Assembly (NCBI RefSeq): GCF_001894945.1
Contig: NZ_BCXE01000001.1
Coordinates: 310,001-374,000, forward strand
Reading direction: 5' to 3'
Length of the DNA: 64,000 nucleotides
Source: Rhodococcus ruber NBRC 15591
GTDB taxonomy: Bacteria > Actinomycetota > Actinomycetes > Mycobacteriales > Mycobacteriaceae
This document shows, one piece after another, positions 34,975-43,388 of the stretch (the stretch's first letter is position 1; the number at the start of each line of letters is the position of its first letter). The notes beneath the pieces were generated by a model that saw nothing but the letters and a program-made list of their open reading frames with translations, was not told the origin of the DNA and made no database searches. The position numbers and the translations under genes are program-made.

Positions 34975-36315
34975 ATGACGATCACCGCACCGGCACCCTC
35001 GCCGGAGGTACTGCAGCGCAAGGCCCGCAAGGCCGCGCTCGGCAGCTTCGTCGGCACCGCGATCGAGTGGTACGACTTCTTCATCTACGGCACCGCCGCG
35101 GCCCTCGTGCTCGGGCCGCAGTTCTTCCCCGGAACCTCCGAACTGGCCGGCACCCTCGCCGCCTTCGCGACCCTCGCCGTCGGCTTCGTGGCCCGGCCCA
35201 TCGGCGGCATCGTCATGGGTCACTTCGGCGATCGCGTCGGCCGCAAGTCGATGCTCGTCACCTCGCTGCTGCTGATGGGCTTCGCGACCGTCGCGATCGG
35301 CCTGCTGCCCAACTACGCCGCCATCGGCGTCGCCGCCCCGATCCTGCTGGTGGCCCTGCGCTTCGTCCAGGGCCTCGGCGTCGGCGGCGAATGGGGCGGC
35401 GCGGTCCTCGTCGCCACCGAGAACGCCCCGCGCGGCAAGCGCGGCCTCTACGGCGCCGCCCCCCAGATCGGCGTCCCCGCGGGCGTCCTCCTCGCCAATC
35501 TCGTCTTCCTGCCGCTGACGGCCGTCCTCGACGACGCCGCCTTCGCGGCCTGGGGCTGGCGCGTGCCGTTCCTGCTCAGCGCCGTCCTCGTCGTCGTCGC
35601 CCTGTGGATCCGGCTCGGGCTCGAGGAGAGCGCCGACTTCGAGGCCAGCCGCGACGCGGCCGGTGAGGTCAAGCTCCCGCTCGCCGAGGTCCTCGTCAAG
35701 CACTGGAAGACCGTGCTGCTCGCCGGCGGCACCTTCGTCGCCACCAACGGCATCGCCTACGCCTACATGGTCTACGTCCTCAAGTACGGCGAAGCGGAGC
35801 TGGGCTTCGGCAAGTCGACGATGCTGTTCCTGCTCATCGCCTCGTGCCCGTTCTGGATGGCCGGCATGGCGATCAGCGCCTACAAGTCCGACATCATCGG
35901 CCGGCGCCGGGTCTACATCATCAGCTCGAGCGCCCTCGTGATCGTCGCGGCCCTGTTCTTCCCGCTGATGGACACCGCGATGCTGCCCGTGATGCTCGTC
36001 GCGATGGTCGCCCTCGGCTTCGTCCTCGGTGCCTGCGCCGGACCCCAGTCCGCCCTGTTCGCCGAGTTGTTCCCCGCCCACATCCGGTACAGCGGCGCGT
36101 CGCTCGGCTACCAGATCGGGGCGATCCTCGGCGGCGGCCTCGCCCCCATCGTGGCGACCTCCCTCTTCGCGGCCTTCGGCACCTCGCTCGCCGTCACCGC
36201 GTACTTCGTGCTGATCGCGCTCGTCAGCCTGGTCAGCATCCTCCTTCTCCGTCACCCGCACGACCCGGCGGTCGCGGTGGCGCAGTCCCGTCGGTCCGAG
36301 CAGGAAGTGGCCTGA
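34975..36315 (+). CDS. MFS transporter, metabolite:H+ symporter (MHS) family
   Basis: 446 residues from ATG 34975, with AAAGG nine bases upstream. Twelve helices; TAIEWYDFFIYGTAAALVLG, the GHFGDRVGRKSML loop and GLGVGGEWGGAVLV identify the MHS family. It probably imports the aromatic acid attacked by the flavin monooxygenase encoded 3 bp downstream. Confidence 0.92.
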   Translation: MTITAPAPSPEVLQRKARKAALGSFVGTAIEWYDFFIYGTAAALVLGPQFFPGTSELAGTLAAFATLAVGFVARPIGGIVMGHFGDRVGRKSMLVTSLLLMGFATVAIGLLPNYAAIGVAAPILLVALRFVQGLGVGGEWGGAVLVATENAPRGKRGLYGAAPQIGVPAGVLLANLVFLPLTAVLDDAAFAAWGWRVPFLLSAVLVVVALWIRLGLEESADFEASRDAAGEVKLPLAEVLVKHWKTVLLAGGTFVATNGIAYAYMVYVLKYGEAELGFGKSTMLFLLIASCPFWMAGMAISAYKSDIIGRRRVYIISSSALVIVAALFFPLMDTAMLPVMLVAMVALGFVLGACAGPQSALFAELFPAHIRYSGASLGYQIGAILGGGLAPIVATSLFAAFGTSLAVTAYFVLIALVSLVSILLLRHPHDPAVAVAQSRRSEQEVA

Positions 36316-36318
36316 GAC

Positions 36319-38244
36319 ATGTCGACCTACTACCAGCCCCGCAAGTACCCCGCCTCCGACTTCGCGTCGATGCAACCCGACGCCGAGGCGCTGCCCGTGG
36401 TCGTCGTCGGAGCCGGACCCGTCGGCATGGCCGTCGCCCTCGGCCTCGCCCAGCGCGGCATCCCCGTGACGATCCTCGAGGCGGCAGACCAGGTCTCCTT
36501 CGGCAGCCGTGCCATCTGCATCTCCCGGCACAGCCTCGAGGCCGCCGCACGTCTCGGCTTCGGCGCCGAGCTGGAGAAGATCGTCCTGCCCTGGGTCGGC
36601 GGCCGCAGCTTCTACCGTGACCAGCAGGTGCTGCACTTCCGGATGCCGCAGCGCGAGTTCGACGTGCGACCGCCGATGATCAATGTCTCGCAGTCCGAGT
36701 ACGAGCAGATCGTCGTCGACACCATCGAGCAGAACCCGCTGATCACCCTGCACTGGCAGGCGAGCATCGCCGGCATCCTGCGCGACGACGACCAGGTGAC
36801 CCTGGAGGTCGACACCGCCTTCGGCAAGCGCCACCTGCGGGCCGCATGGGTCGTCGCCGCCGACGGCGGCCGCAGCCGCATGCGTGAGCTCGCCGGTCTG
36901 CGACTCGAGGGCACCAACTACGAGGGCCGCTACGTCATCGCCGACATCCACTGGGAGTCGGAGCTGCCCGCCGAGCGGATGGTCTGGTTCGATCCGCCCA
37001 GCAACCCCGGCTCGACGATCATCATGCACAAGCAGCCGAAGAACATCTGGCGCATCGACTACCAGCTCGATCCGTCCGAGGACGCGGAGATCGAGACCCG
37101 CGAGGACGCCATCCGGGCCCGCATCACCAAGCACCTGGACTGGCTGCAGAACGACCTGCCCTGGACGCTCGAGTGGCACGGGTTCTACAGCGCCCGCGCC
37201 CTCGCGCTGCGCGAGTTCACCCACGACCGCCTCCTCTTCGCCGGCGACGCCGCGCACCTCGTGCCGATCTTCGGCGTGCGCGGCCTGAACTCCGGCATGG
37301 AGGACGCCGAGACCCTGGCCTGGCAGCTCGCCGCCGTCGTCCACGGCAACGCCGACCGCGCGCTGCTGCAGGCGTACTCGATCGAACGACACGACGCGTG
37401 GGAGCAGAACGTCGCCAACGCCGGTAAGTCCACGCTCATCATGTCCCCGGGCACCCACGGCTACCGCACCACCCGCGATGCCGTGCTCGCGCTCGCCGTG
37501 AACCGCCCCGAATTCGGGGAACTGATCAACCCGCGCCAGTCCAGCGCCACCCACGCCCGCCTGTCGCCGCTGACCTGGCCGGTCGCGGAAGGCCTGACCG
37601 GGGTCCTGCCCGGCGACCCCGTCGAGGACCGCCGCGTGCGGGTCGCCACCGCCGGCGGCGGCACCGAGTCGTCGCTCAACGCGGTGCGCGGCAACGGCTT
37701 CGCCGTCGTGGGCTTCGGTCTCGACGCCGCCGGCAGCGCCGCGCTCGCGGCGGCCACGGCCGACCTCGCCGCCGCGCTGGCGCCGGAGAGCGTGCGTGCC
37801 GTCGTCGTCGGTGCCGATAGTTCCGGTGCCGACGGTTCCGATGATGTCACGGTGCTCGACGCGCCCGACCTGGCCGAGGCGCTGGGCGCCACCCCGGGCG
37901 AGGCCTTCGTGATCCGGCCCGACGGGCTGCTGCTGTGCCGGGTGCCGGTCGGCGCCCTGTCCGGTGTCGCCGCCGCACTCCGCGCCGGCACGGCCCCCGA
38001 GGGGCCGGCGGTCCCCGCGCGCCCGGCACAGATCCTCACCGAGGACGAGCAGCGTCGTGAGAACGTCTGGCTCGGCCTGTCCGACGCGCTCGACCAGGTC
38101 GATCCGTCCGACCGGGAAGGATTTTTGGTGCGGCTCGCGCTGCAGCTCGGGTCGCAGGCCGGTCACCGCGAGTTCGAAGAAGCCATCGCAGCGGCGACCG
38201 ACACGTCGCCGGTGTCCACCCGGGAACTGGCGCCACAGGCCTGA
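36319..38244 (+). CDS. FAD-dependent aromatic monooxygenase (MhpA-like)
   Basis: 641 residues, class A flavoprotein hydroxylase. Dinucleotide fold GAGPVG from residue 32, the DG motif Asp 182 (AADGGRSRM), and the GD motif at 309-310 (FAGDAAHLVPIFGVRGLNSG). The C-terminal region (about 400-640) includes the thioredoxin-like domain of the larger phenol/3-(3-hydroxyphenyl)propionate hydroxylases. It should hydroxylate a phenolic ring using NAD(P)H and oxygen. Its pairing with an MHS importer suggests an aromatic acid substrate; which one cannot be read. A terminator follows. Confidence 0.9.
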   Translation: MSTYYQPRKYPASDFASMQPDAEALPVVVVGAGPVGMAVALGLAQRGIPVTILEAADQVSFGSRAICISRHSLEAAARLGFGAELEKIVLPWVGGRSFYRDQQVLHFRMPQREFDVRPPMINVSQSEYEQIVVDTIEQNPLITLHWQASIAGILRDDDQVTLEVDTAFGKRHLRAAWVVAADGGRSRMRELAGLRLEGTNYEGRYVIADIHWESELPAERMVWFDPPSNPGSTIIMHKQPKNIWRIDYQLDPSEDAEIETREDAIRARITKHLDWLQNDLPWTLEWHGFYSARALALREFTHDRLLFAGDAAHLVPIFGVRGLNSGMEDAETLAWQLAAVVHGNADRALLQAYSIERHDAWEQNVANAGKSTLIMSPGTHGYRTTRDAVLALAVNRPEFGELINPRQSSATHARLSPLTWPVAEGLTGVLPGDPVEDRRVRVATAGGGTESSLNAVRGNGFAVVGFGLDAAGSAALAAATADLAAALAPESVRAVVVGADSSGADGSDDVTVLDAPDLAEALGATPGEAFVIRPDGLLLCRVPVGALSGVAAALRAGTAPEGPAVPARPAQILTEDEQRRENVWLGLSDALDQVDPSDREGFLVRLALQLGSQAGHREFEEAIAAATDTSPVSTRELAPQA

Positions 38245-38254
38245 TTCCGGCCGG

Positions 38255-38297
38255 CGACGGCGCCGGCGCCCGGCGATCCCGGGCGTCGGCGCCGTCG
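38255..38297. terminator. Bidirectional terminator hairpin
   Basis: A 19-bp stem with one G-T wobble (38255-38273 and 38279-38297) and a 5-nt loop lies between the convergent monooxygenase and mycolyltransferase genes. Confidence 0.72.
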
Positions 38298-38303
38298 TGT
38301 CTC

Positions 38304-39323
38304 TCAGGCACCCACCGAGGCACCGAGCATGGGCCACGCGCGGTGCAGGTCCTCCTGCCAGTAGCCCCACGAATGGGTACCCACGGGCCGGAAGTCGACG
38401 GTGGCCGGGATGCCGAGCTCGGCGAGGCGGCGGGCCAGCTGGTGTGTGCACTCGTTGGTGGCGGCCTCGATGATGCCTCCCACGACGACCTGTTCGGCGA
38501 GGTTCGCCGGGTCGCCGCCGACGTTCGGGTGATCGAGCCGGTCGTACGGACCGGGCAGCCCGGTGCCGTTGGACAGGTAGATCTGTGTTCCGCGTAGCTT
38601 CTCGGCGTTGACGTACGGGTCGTTCGCCACCCACGCGGGATCGCCCTCGGGTCCCCACATGTTGTCGGTGTCGCCTCCGCCGCGCACCTCGACGACGAGC
38701 TCGACGTAGGTCCGGCCGGGACGGGTGCTGGTCTGGGCGCAGCCGCTGAACGCGCCGACCCCGCGGTACAGCCCCGGTGCGGACTGCACGAGGCTCAGGA
38801 CCGACGTTCCCGACATCGACAGTCCCGCAATGGCATTGGCTCCCGTGGTGCCGAGAGCCGCGTCGACGATCGGCGGCAGCTCGCGGGTCAGGAAGGTCGT
38901 CCACTTGTTCCGGCCGAGGACGGGGTCGTCCTGCTTCCAGTCGGTGTAGTAGCTGAACGCGCCGTCGAGCGGCAGCACGACGTTGACGTCCTTGTCGGCG
39001 AAGAAGTCGGCCACGTCGGTGCGGTCGAGCCAGGTGAGGGTGCCGCCGTCGCCGCCGCCCGCGCCGGCGAGCAGGTAGAGCACCGGGCGTGGGGCGCCGG
39101 TGTCCCGCGGCGTCAGCACGGCCACCGGGATCACGCGCTGCATCGACGCCGAATACACGAACAGGGTGCGCTGCCGGGCGCCGTGCTCCTCGACCCGCTG
39201 GATGTACGAGCCGCCGGGATCGGGTTGGGCGGCCGCGGGTGCACCGACGACGAGGGCGGCCCCGGCCAGGACGGCCGCCAGCGCCGCGGTCGTTCGCGAG
39301 CGGGACGATCGCGCACGGCGCAT
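38304..39323 (-). CDS. Antigen-85-like mycolyltransferase/esterase
   Basis: 339 residues from ATG 39323 (GAAGG eight bases upstream; GTG 39332 is an alternative). Secretory signal peptide with AAAQPD cleavage region. Alpha/beta hydrolase with likely nucleophile Ser 169 in GLSMSG and His in GTHSWGYWQEDL, as in antigen 85 and corynebacterial Cmt/Myt proteins. Such enzymes transfer mycolic acids from trehalose monomycolate onto arabinogalactan, trehalose or small proteins outside the membrane. A short amphipathic peptide gene lies about 100 bp upstream on the same strand. Confidence 0.9.
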   Translation of the reverse strand: MRRARSSRSRTTAALAAVLAGAALVVGAPAAAQPDPGGSYIQRVEEHGARQRTLFVYSASMQRVIPVAVLTPRDTGAPRPVLYLLAGAGGGDGGTLTWLDRTDVADFFADKDVNVVLPLDGAFSYYTDWKQDDPVLGRNKWTTFLTRELPPIVDAALGTTGANAIAGLSMSGTSVLSLVQSAPGLYRGVGAFSGCAQTSTRPGRTYVELVVEVRGGGDTDNMWGPEGDPAWVANDPYVNAEKLRGTQIYLSNGTGLPGPYDRLDHPNVGGDPANLAEQVVVGGIIEAATNECTHQLARRLAELGIPATVDFRPVGTHSWGYWQEDLHRAWPMLGASVGA

Positions 39324-39376
39324 ATGAGTCACCTTCGAGGGTCGGCGGGTCCCGGATCTTCGATGCTGCGACGGGA

Positions 39377-39407
39377 GAGGGTCCGCACGGGGCGTGTGCG
39401 GACCCTC
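39377..39407 (-). terminator. Hairpin between peptide and mycolyltransferase genes
   Basis: A perfect 12-bp stem (39377-39388 and 39396-39407) with a 7-nt loop lies 14 bp after the peptide stop and 53 bp before the mycolyltransferase ATG. It could terminate a short peptide mRNA or attenuate readthrough. Confidence 0.6.
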
Positions 39408-39420
39408 GCTTCTCCGATGA

Positions 39421-39504
39421 TCAACTACCGAGACTGTCCAGCAGTCGCTTCAGGATTTCTCCGAGGTCGAGGGAGCCGAGCAATTCCAGAATTTGCGCTG
39501 ACAT
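39421..39504 (-). CDS. Candidate 27-residue amphipathic peptide (PorA/PorH-like?)
   Basis: ATG at 39504 with GGAAGGA seven bases upstream; stop at 39421. The product begins MSAQILELLGSLDLGEIL and ends RLLDSLGS. Ile/Leu at 5, 6, 8, 9, 12, 14, 17, 18, 21, 22 and 25 alternate with acidic residues, giving an amphipathic, net-acidic helix with Ser at 2, 11, 24 and 27. This resembles the short, signal-less, O-mycoloylated pore peptides of Corynebacterium in size class and character. It lies upstream of a mycolyltransferase and is bounded by a hairpin. Codon use is less GC-biased than neighbours, so coding is not certain. Confidence 0.5.
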   Translation of the reverse strand: MSAQILELLGSLDLGEILKRLLDSLGS

Positions 39505-39744
39505 GCGAGTCCTTCCGTTCGATGTGCGGGTGTTCGTTCCCTGTGTAACACGGGGCGTGGGCGTGTCGCAGGCGTACGAAGATACCGATCAACCTGTTTT
39601 GGCGATCGTCGTGTATCGCCGCTGTTCAGGGCGTTCCGCCGGTGAAATAGAATTTCTGCCGGACCCGCGCGAAGATGCGCCGGAAAATAGCCGAAATGTG
39701 CCTTTCGCGTGAAATACGAGGTCGACCGGAAACGTGATTTTCGG

Positions 39745-40275
39745 CTACGGCCGGTCGATATTCCGGATGATCCGGGCGGCGAAGGCATCGATGTCGGCCC
39801 AGTCCCGGTGATCGCCGTATCGGCCGCCGGCGAGGCGGAACACCACCCGGCCCACGATCCCCGGCCACTGCTCCGGCTCGATCGCGCCCGCGAAGGCCCG
39901 GTACTCGCGCACCGTCGCCGTCGCCCGCAGCGTCGCCGCCACCTTCGGTTCCTTCATCTTCGGCCGCACCCAGCCGGCGAGCCGCCCGGAGATCATCGCG
40001 CTCGTCGCACCGATGGTCTGCACCGAGAACAACCACGCGGGCTTGCCCGCGAGGTGCGCGCGATGCAGATCCGCGAATCGGGCGGCGGGAGCGAGCCACT
40101 GCCCGTTGTGCACCGAGCTGCCGAGCACGACGGCGGCATGGGCCGACGGATCGACCGGCTCGGCGAGATCGTGCAGGTCCGCCTCGTGCCCGGCCTCGGT
40201 GAGCCGCTGCGCGATCCGTTCCGCCACGCCGCGCGTCGCCCCGTACGCCGTCGTGTACGCGACCAGTACCTTCAC
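39745..40275 (-). CDS. Flavodoxin-domain protein (HemG-like)
   Basis: 176 residues. N-terminal FMN phosphate loop LVAYTTAYGATRGVAERIA, the VLGSSVHNGQW loop around the isoalloxazine, and a C-terminal DWADIDAFAARI helix. Length and plan match flavodoxin-like proteins annotated as menaquinone-dependent protoporphyrinogen oxidase relatives, but the function in actinobacteria is not established. A second paralogue lies at 41178-41699, with a hydrolase gene between them on the same strand. Confidence 0.87.
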   Translation of the reverse strand: MKVLVAYTTAYGATRGVAERIAQRLTEAGHEADLHDLAEPVDPSAHAAVVLGSSVHNGQWLAPAARFADLHRAHLAGKPAWLFSVQTIGATSAMISGRLAGWVRPKMKEPKVAATLRATATVREYRAFAGAIEPEQWPGIVGRVVFRLAGGRYGDHRDWADIDAFAARIIRNIDRP

Positions 40276-40332
40276 GTGCGCTCCCTCCGCCGGCCTGTCC
40301 CGATGATCATCCGGCCACGCCGGACGTGCCGA

Positions 40333-41181
40333 TTATCCGGCCGCGACGGAGGGGGGCTGCCACGTCTCGGGGAAGCCCGGCGTGCCGGGCGTGTCGAGGA
40401 AGCTCGACGCGTCCCGCACCCACCGGTCGCCGGTCATCACGCCCAGGTGGCCCACCCCGGGCCGGACGACGGCTCGTCCCCGCGGCACGGCGGCCGCCAG
40501 CTCCCGGAACAGGTCGGCGCCGTAGAACCCGTCCCGGTCACCGCCGAGCACCAGCACCGGACACGTCACCTCGGCGAGCCGGGCGGTCACGTCGAACCGG
40601 TCCTCGGCGTCGACCACGACGAGGAAATCGTCGTACCCGTGCCGGGCCCCCGACGGCTCGAGCAGCCATCCCAGCACCCACAGCAGCGCGCGCGACCATC
40701 GCCGCGCCCCTGTCGTCGCCGCGAGTTCCGCCATCGCCCGCCGCGGGTGCCCCGCCCGCACGGCCGCCGCGGCCCGGCGCTGCACGTCGCGGCCCGGGCC
40801 GAGGTGGGCCGCCGAGGCCACGAGCACCAGCCGGCGCACCAGCTCCGGATGGTCGAGAGCCAACTGGAGCGCGACGCTGCCGCCGGTCGAGACGCCGAGC
40901 ACATCGACCGGACCGGGGAAGCGGCCGGGCATCGCCACCGCGTAGTCGCGGGCGAGATCGGCCATGGTGGTCCCCGGCGGCAGGCCCGGCCGGCGGTTCA
41001 CCCACCACACCCGCCGCATCGTCGTCCAGGGCGCGATCTGCGCGAGCTGGGTGCGCCGGTCGAAGCCGCGGGGCAGCCGGTGGTGAGTCGACAATCCGGG
41101 CATGAACAGCAGGGGCGGTCCCGTCCCGGCGCACAGGTAGGGCATGCCCGGGTCCCAGGTGCCCTCCTGTGCTGCGATCAC
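40333..41181 (-). CDS. Alpha/beta hydrolase
   Basis: 282 residues from GTG 41181, which overlaps the upstream flavodoxin stop as GTGA. Oxyanion region PPLLFMPGLS, nucleophile elbow GVSTGGS (Ser), acid in VLVLGGDRDGFYG and His in RPGVGHLGVM complete a triad. Substrate not predictable. The overlap implies co-translation with the flavodoxin. Confidence 0.87.
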   Translation of the reverse strand: MIAAQEGTWDPGMPYLCAGTGPPLLFMPGLSTHHRLPRGFDRRTQLAQIAPWTTMRRVWWVNRRPGLPPGTTMADLARDYAVAMPGRFPGPVDVLGVSTGGSVALQLALDHPELVRRLVLVASAAHLGPGRDVQRRAAAAVRAGHPRRAMAELAATTGARRWSRALLWVLGWLLEPSGARHGYDDFLVVVDAEDRFDVTARLAEVTCPVLVLGGDRDGFYGADLFRELAAAVPRGRAVVRPGVGHLGVMTGDRWVRDASSFLDTPGTPGFPETWQPPSVAAG

Positions 41182-41699
41182 GCCAGCGCCCGGACGATGC
41201 TCCGCGCCCAGTCCTCGATCTCCTGCCAGTCCCGGAAATCTCCTTCGGGCAGCAGCTTCCGGCCGGCCGGAAGCTTGCGCATCACCCGCGCGCCGACCCC
41301 GAGCGTCTTCGGGTCCAGCGCGCCGAAGAAGACGTGATGCTCCCGGGATGCGATCGCATCGGTCAGCTCCGGCAGTTCCCGCGGGGCCGCGCTCTCCCGC
41401 ACGTCCTGTCCCTGCTCGTCGACCTCCTCGGTGCCGAGCGGTCCGCTGGTGAACAGCCAGACCGGGCGGGCGACGAGCCCGTCGCGGTGCTCGCGGACGA
41501 ACGCGCTCGCCGCTTTCTCCCAGTGCCCCAGGTACGCGGAACTGCCGACGACGCAGGCGTCGTAGTCGTCCACCGAGGTCGCAGCCGGGAGCTGCACCGT
41601 GTCCGCCGTGTGCCCCTCTGCCCGGATCACCTCGGCGATCCGCTCCGCGATCCCGGCGGTGGCGCCGTGCCGGCTGGCGTACGCAACGAGAACCTTCAT
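41178..41699 (-). CDS. Flavodoxin-domain protein
   Basis: 173 residues. LVAYASRHGATAGIAERIA binds the FMN phosphate and VVGSSAYLGHW contacts the flavin ring; the C-terminus DWQEIEDWARSI matches the paralogue at 39745-40275. It probably serves as a one- or two-electron carrier or quinone-linked oxidoreductase. It is translationally coupled to the following hydrolase. Confidence 0.87.
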   Translation of the reverse strand: MKVLVAYASRHGATAGIAERIAEVIRAEGHTADTVQLPAATSVDDYDACVVGSSAYLGHWEKAASAFVREHRDGLVARPVWLFTSGPLGTEEVDEQGQDVRESAAPRELPELTDAIASREHHVFFGALDPKTLGVGARVMRKLPAGRKLLPEGDFRDWQEIEDWARSIVRALA

Positions 41700-41780
41700 G
41701 GTGGTGCCCCTGTCGTCGAGCCGCGATACTGCCGACGGTGTCCACGATCGGCCTCGCCCGCAGCGTCCGTCAAGGGCGGC

Positions 41781-42434
41781 TCAGCCGAGCGCGTCGAGGA
41801 CGTCCCCGATCGGGGTGTCCCCGTTGTTGAACTCGATCGTGCGTCGCACCGTCGCGGGCCGGTGCAGTACCGCGGCCGCGACCGCCGCCACATCCGCCCG
41901 CGAGACCTGTCCCTTGCCGGCGTCCGGGCCGGTCTCGATCCGGCCGGTCGGCGGATCGAGGGTCAGCGCGCTCGGGCCCAGAATCGTCCAGTCCAGGTCC
42001 GTGCCGCGCAGGTGCGCGTCCGCGGCCGCCTTCGCCTCGGCATACGCGTAGAAGCCGTTGTCCTCGGGAACGCCGTGGTCCGGGCCGGCCCCGAAGTACG
42101 ACACCATCACGTAGCGGCGGACCCCCGCACGCTCGGCCGCGGTCATGGACCCGATCGCCGCGTCGCGGTCCACGGCGTACGTGCGCTGCGGGTTGCCGCC
42201 GCCCGCGCCCGCCGACCACACCACCGCGTCGTGCCCCTCGAGCAGCGGCACGAGGTCGTCGACGCCGAAGTGCTCGACGTCGGCCACGACCGGCGTCGCA
42301 CCTGCGGCGCGCACGTCGTCGGCGTGGTCGGGGTTGCGGATCACCGCGGTCACCTCGTCGCCGGCGTCGGCGAGCAGCCGCTCGAGGTGCAGGGCCACCT
42401 TCCCGTGGCCGCCGATGATCACGATCCGTGCCAT
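41781..42434 (-). CDS. NAD(P)-binding epimerase/reductase (atypical SDR)
   Basis: 217 residues from ATG 42434. N-terminal nucleotide loop IVIIGGHGKVALHLE, then VVWSAGAGG and VMVSYFGAG. The SDR Tyr-Lys pair may correspond to FYAYAEAKAA. The family (SDR_a5/NmrA-like) includes quinone and azo reductases and regulatory NADPH sensors. It is divergent from the amidotransferase gene across a region with an operator-like dyad. Confidence 0.87.
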   Translation of the reverse strand: MARIVIIGGHGKVALHLERLLADAGDEVTAVIRNPDHADDVRAAGATPVVADVEHFGVDDLVPLLEGHDAVVWSAGAGGGNPQRTYAVDRDAAIGSMTAAERAGVRRYVMVSYFGAGPDHGVPEDNGFYAYAEAKAAADAHLRGTDLDWTILGPSALTLDPPTGRIETGPDAGKGQVSRADVAAVAAAVLHRPATVRRTIEFNNGDTPIGDVLDALG

Positions 42435-42524
42435 GTCGAATCCTTCCGTCGCGGGCCCGCCCGTCGGGCCGCCTTCCCCCATCGCACCACGGCGACGGTC
42501 GTCGGTGGGGGAGCACCGACGGCG

Positions 42525-42543
42525 ACGTTCGCTCACCGAACGT
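42525..42543. promoter_or_regulatory. Operator-like dyad in a divergent promoter region
   Basis: ACGTTCG-CTCAC-CGAACGT, a perfect 7-bp dyad with 5-bp centre, lies between the divergent reductase (start 42434) and amidotransferase (start 42593) genes. It suits a dimeric repressor (TetR, MarR or HxlR class); no regulator gene is adjacent. Confidence 0.5.
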
Positions 42544-42592
42544 TCACGCTCCGGGCACCCGCGGGGCAACGTGCAGCGGGCATGCTGAGGCG

Positions 42593-43300
42593 ATGAACCC
42601 TGTCGTCCTGGAACTCCGCCACCTCGACTGCGAGGGCCCGGCCGCGTATCTGCCGGTGCTCGAGCAGTACGTGCAGGTCCACACCGTGCGGCTCTGGCGC
42701 GACCCGGTGCCCGCCGCGCTCGACTACGCCGCCGTCGTGGTCATGGGTGGCCCGATGGGCGTCGCCGACGCCGCGACGGTGCCGTGGCTCGGCGAGGAGA
42801 TCGCCTACCTGCGGGCGGCCGTGGCCGCCGGCATTCCGGTGTGGGGGGTGTGCCTCGGCGCCCAGCTGCTCGCCGCGGCCCTCGGCGCCGACGTCCACAC
42901 CGGCCCCGTCCCGGAGGTCGGCGTGGGCGAGGTGGAACTCGCGCACGCCTCGGCCGCCGACCCGGTGTGGGGCGAGCTGCCGTCCACCTTCCCGGTGCTG
43001 CAGTGGCACGCCGACACCTTCGACCTGCCGCCGGGCGCCACCCTGCTCGCCTCGTCGCGGGCCTACCCGAACCAGGTGTTCCGGCACGGGAGCAGCTACG
43101 GGGTGCAGTTCCATCTCGAGGCCGATGCCGACCAGCTGGCCGACTGGCTCGCGATCGACGAGTACCGGGCGTCGCTGGAGGCGACCCTCGGGGCCGGGGC
43201 GGCCGACGCCGTCGCCGCCGACCTGCGGTCGGTGCAGCCCGAGACGCTCGCGCACGCCACCGCCGTGATGAAGCGGTGGCTCGAGACGTACGTCGTGTGA
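42593..43300 (+). CDS. Class I glutamine amidotransferase-like protein
   Basis: 235 residues from ATG 42593. Catalytic Cys 87 in GVCLGAQLL, with His 174 and Glu 176 in GVQFHLE, forms the full triad. The MGGPMGV and LQWHADTFDLP strands are typical of stand-alone GMP-synthase-like amidotransferases. It may supply ammonia to a partner or hydrolyse a gamma-glutamyl compound; no synthetase is adjacent. Confidence 0.9.
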   Translation: MNPVVLELRHLDCEGPAAYLPVLEQYVQVHTVRLWRDPVPAALDYAAVVVMGGPMGVADAATVPWLGEEIAYLRAAVAAGIPVWGVCLGAQLLAAALGADVHTGPVPEVGVGEVELAHASAADPVWGELPSTFPVLQWHADTFDLPPGATLLASSRAYPNQVFRHGSSYGVQFHLEADADQLADWLAIDEYRASLEATLGAGAADAVAADLRSVQPETLAHATAVMKRWLETYVV

Positions 43301-43388
43301 ACGGACGGATCCCTCGTGCGCCGATGAGTTTGCCCGCCTCGCGGAGTCCGAACCTGTGCAATGCTGTCGACAGTGCAGGAGGTGCCCG

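Noticed and set aside
34921-38904. A 1,327-codon minus-strand frame over the MHS transporter and flavin monooxygenase
   Set aside because: Low-complexity Gly/Asp/Arg/His shadow of two well-supported genes.
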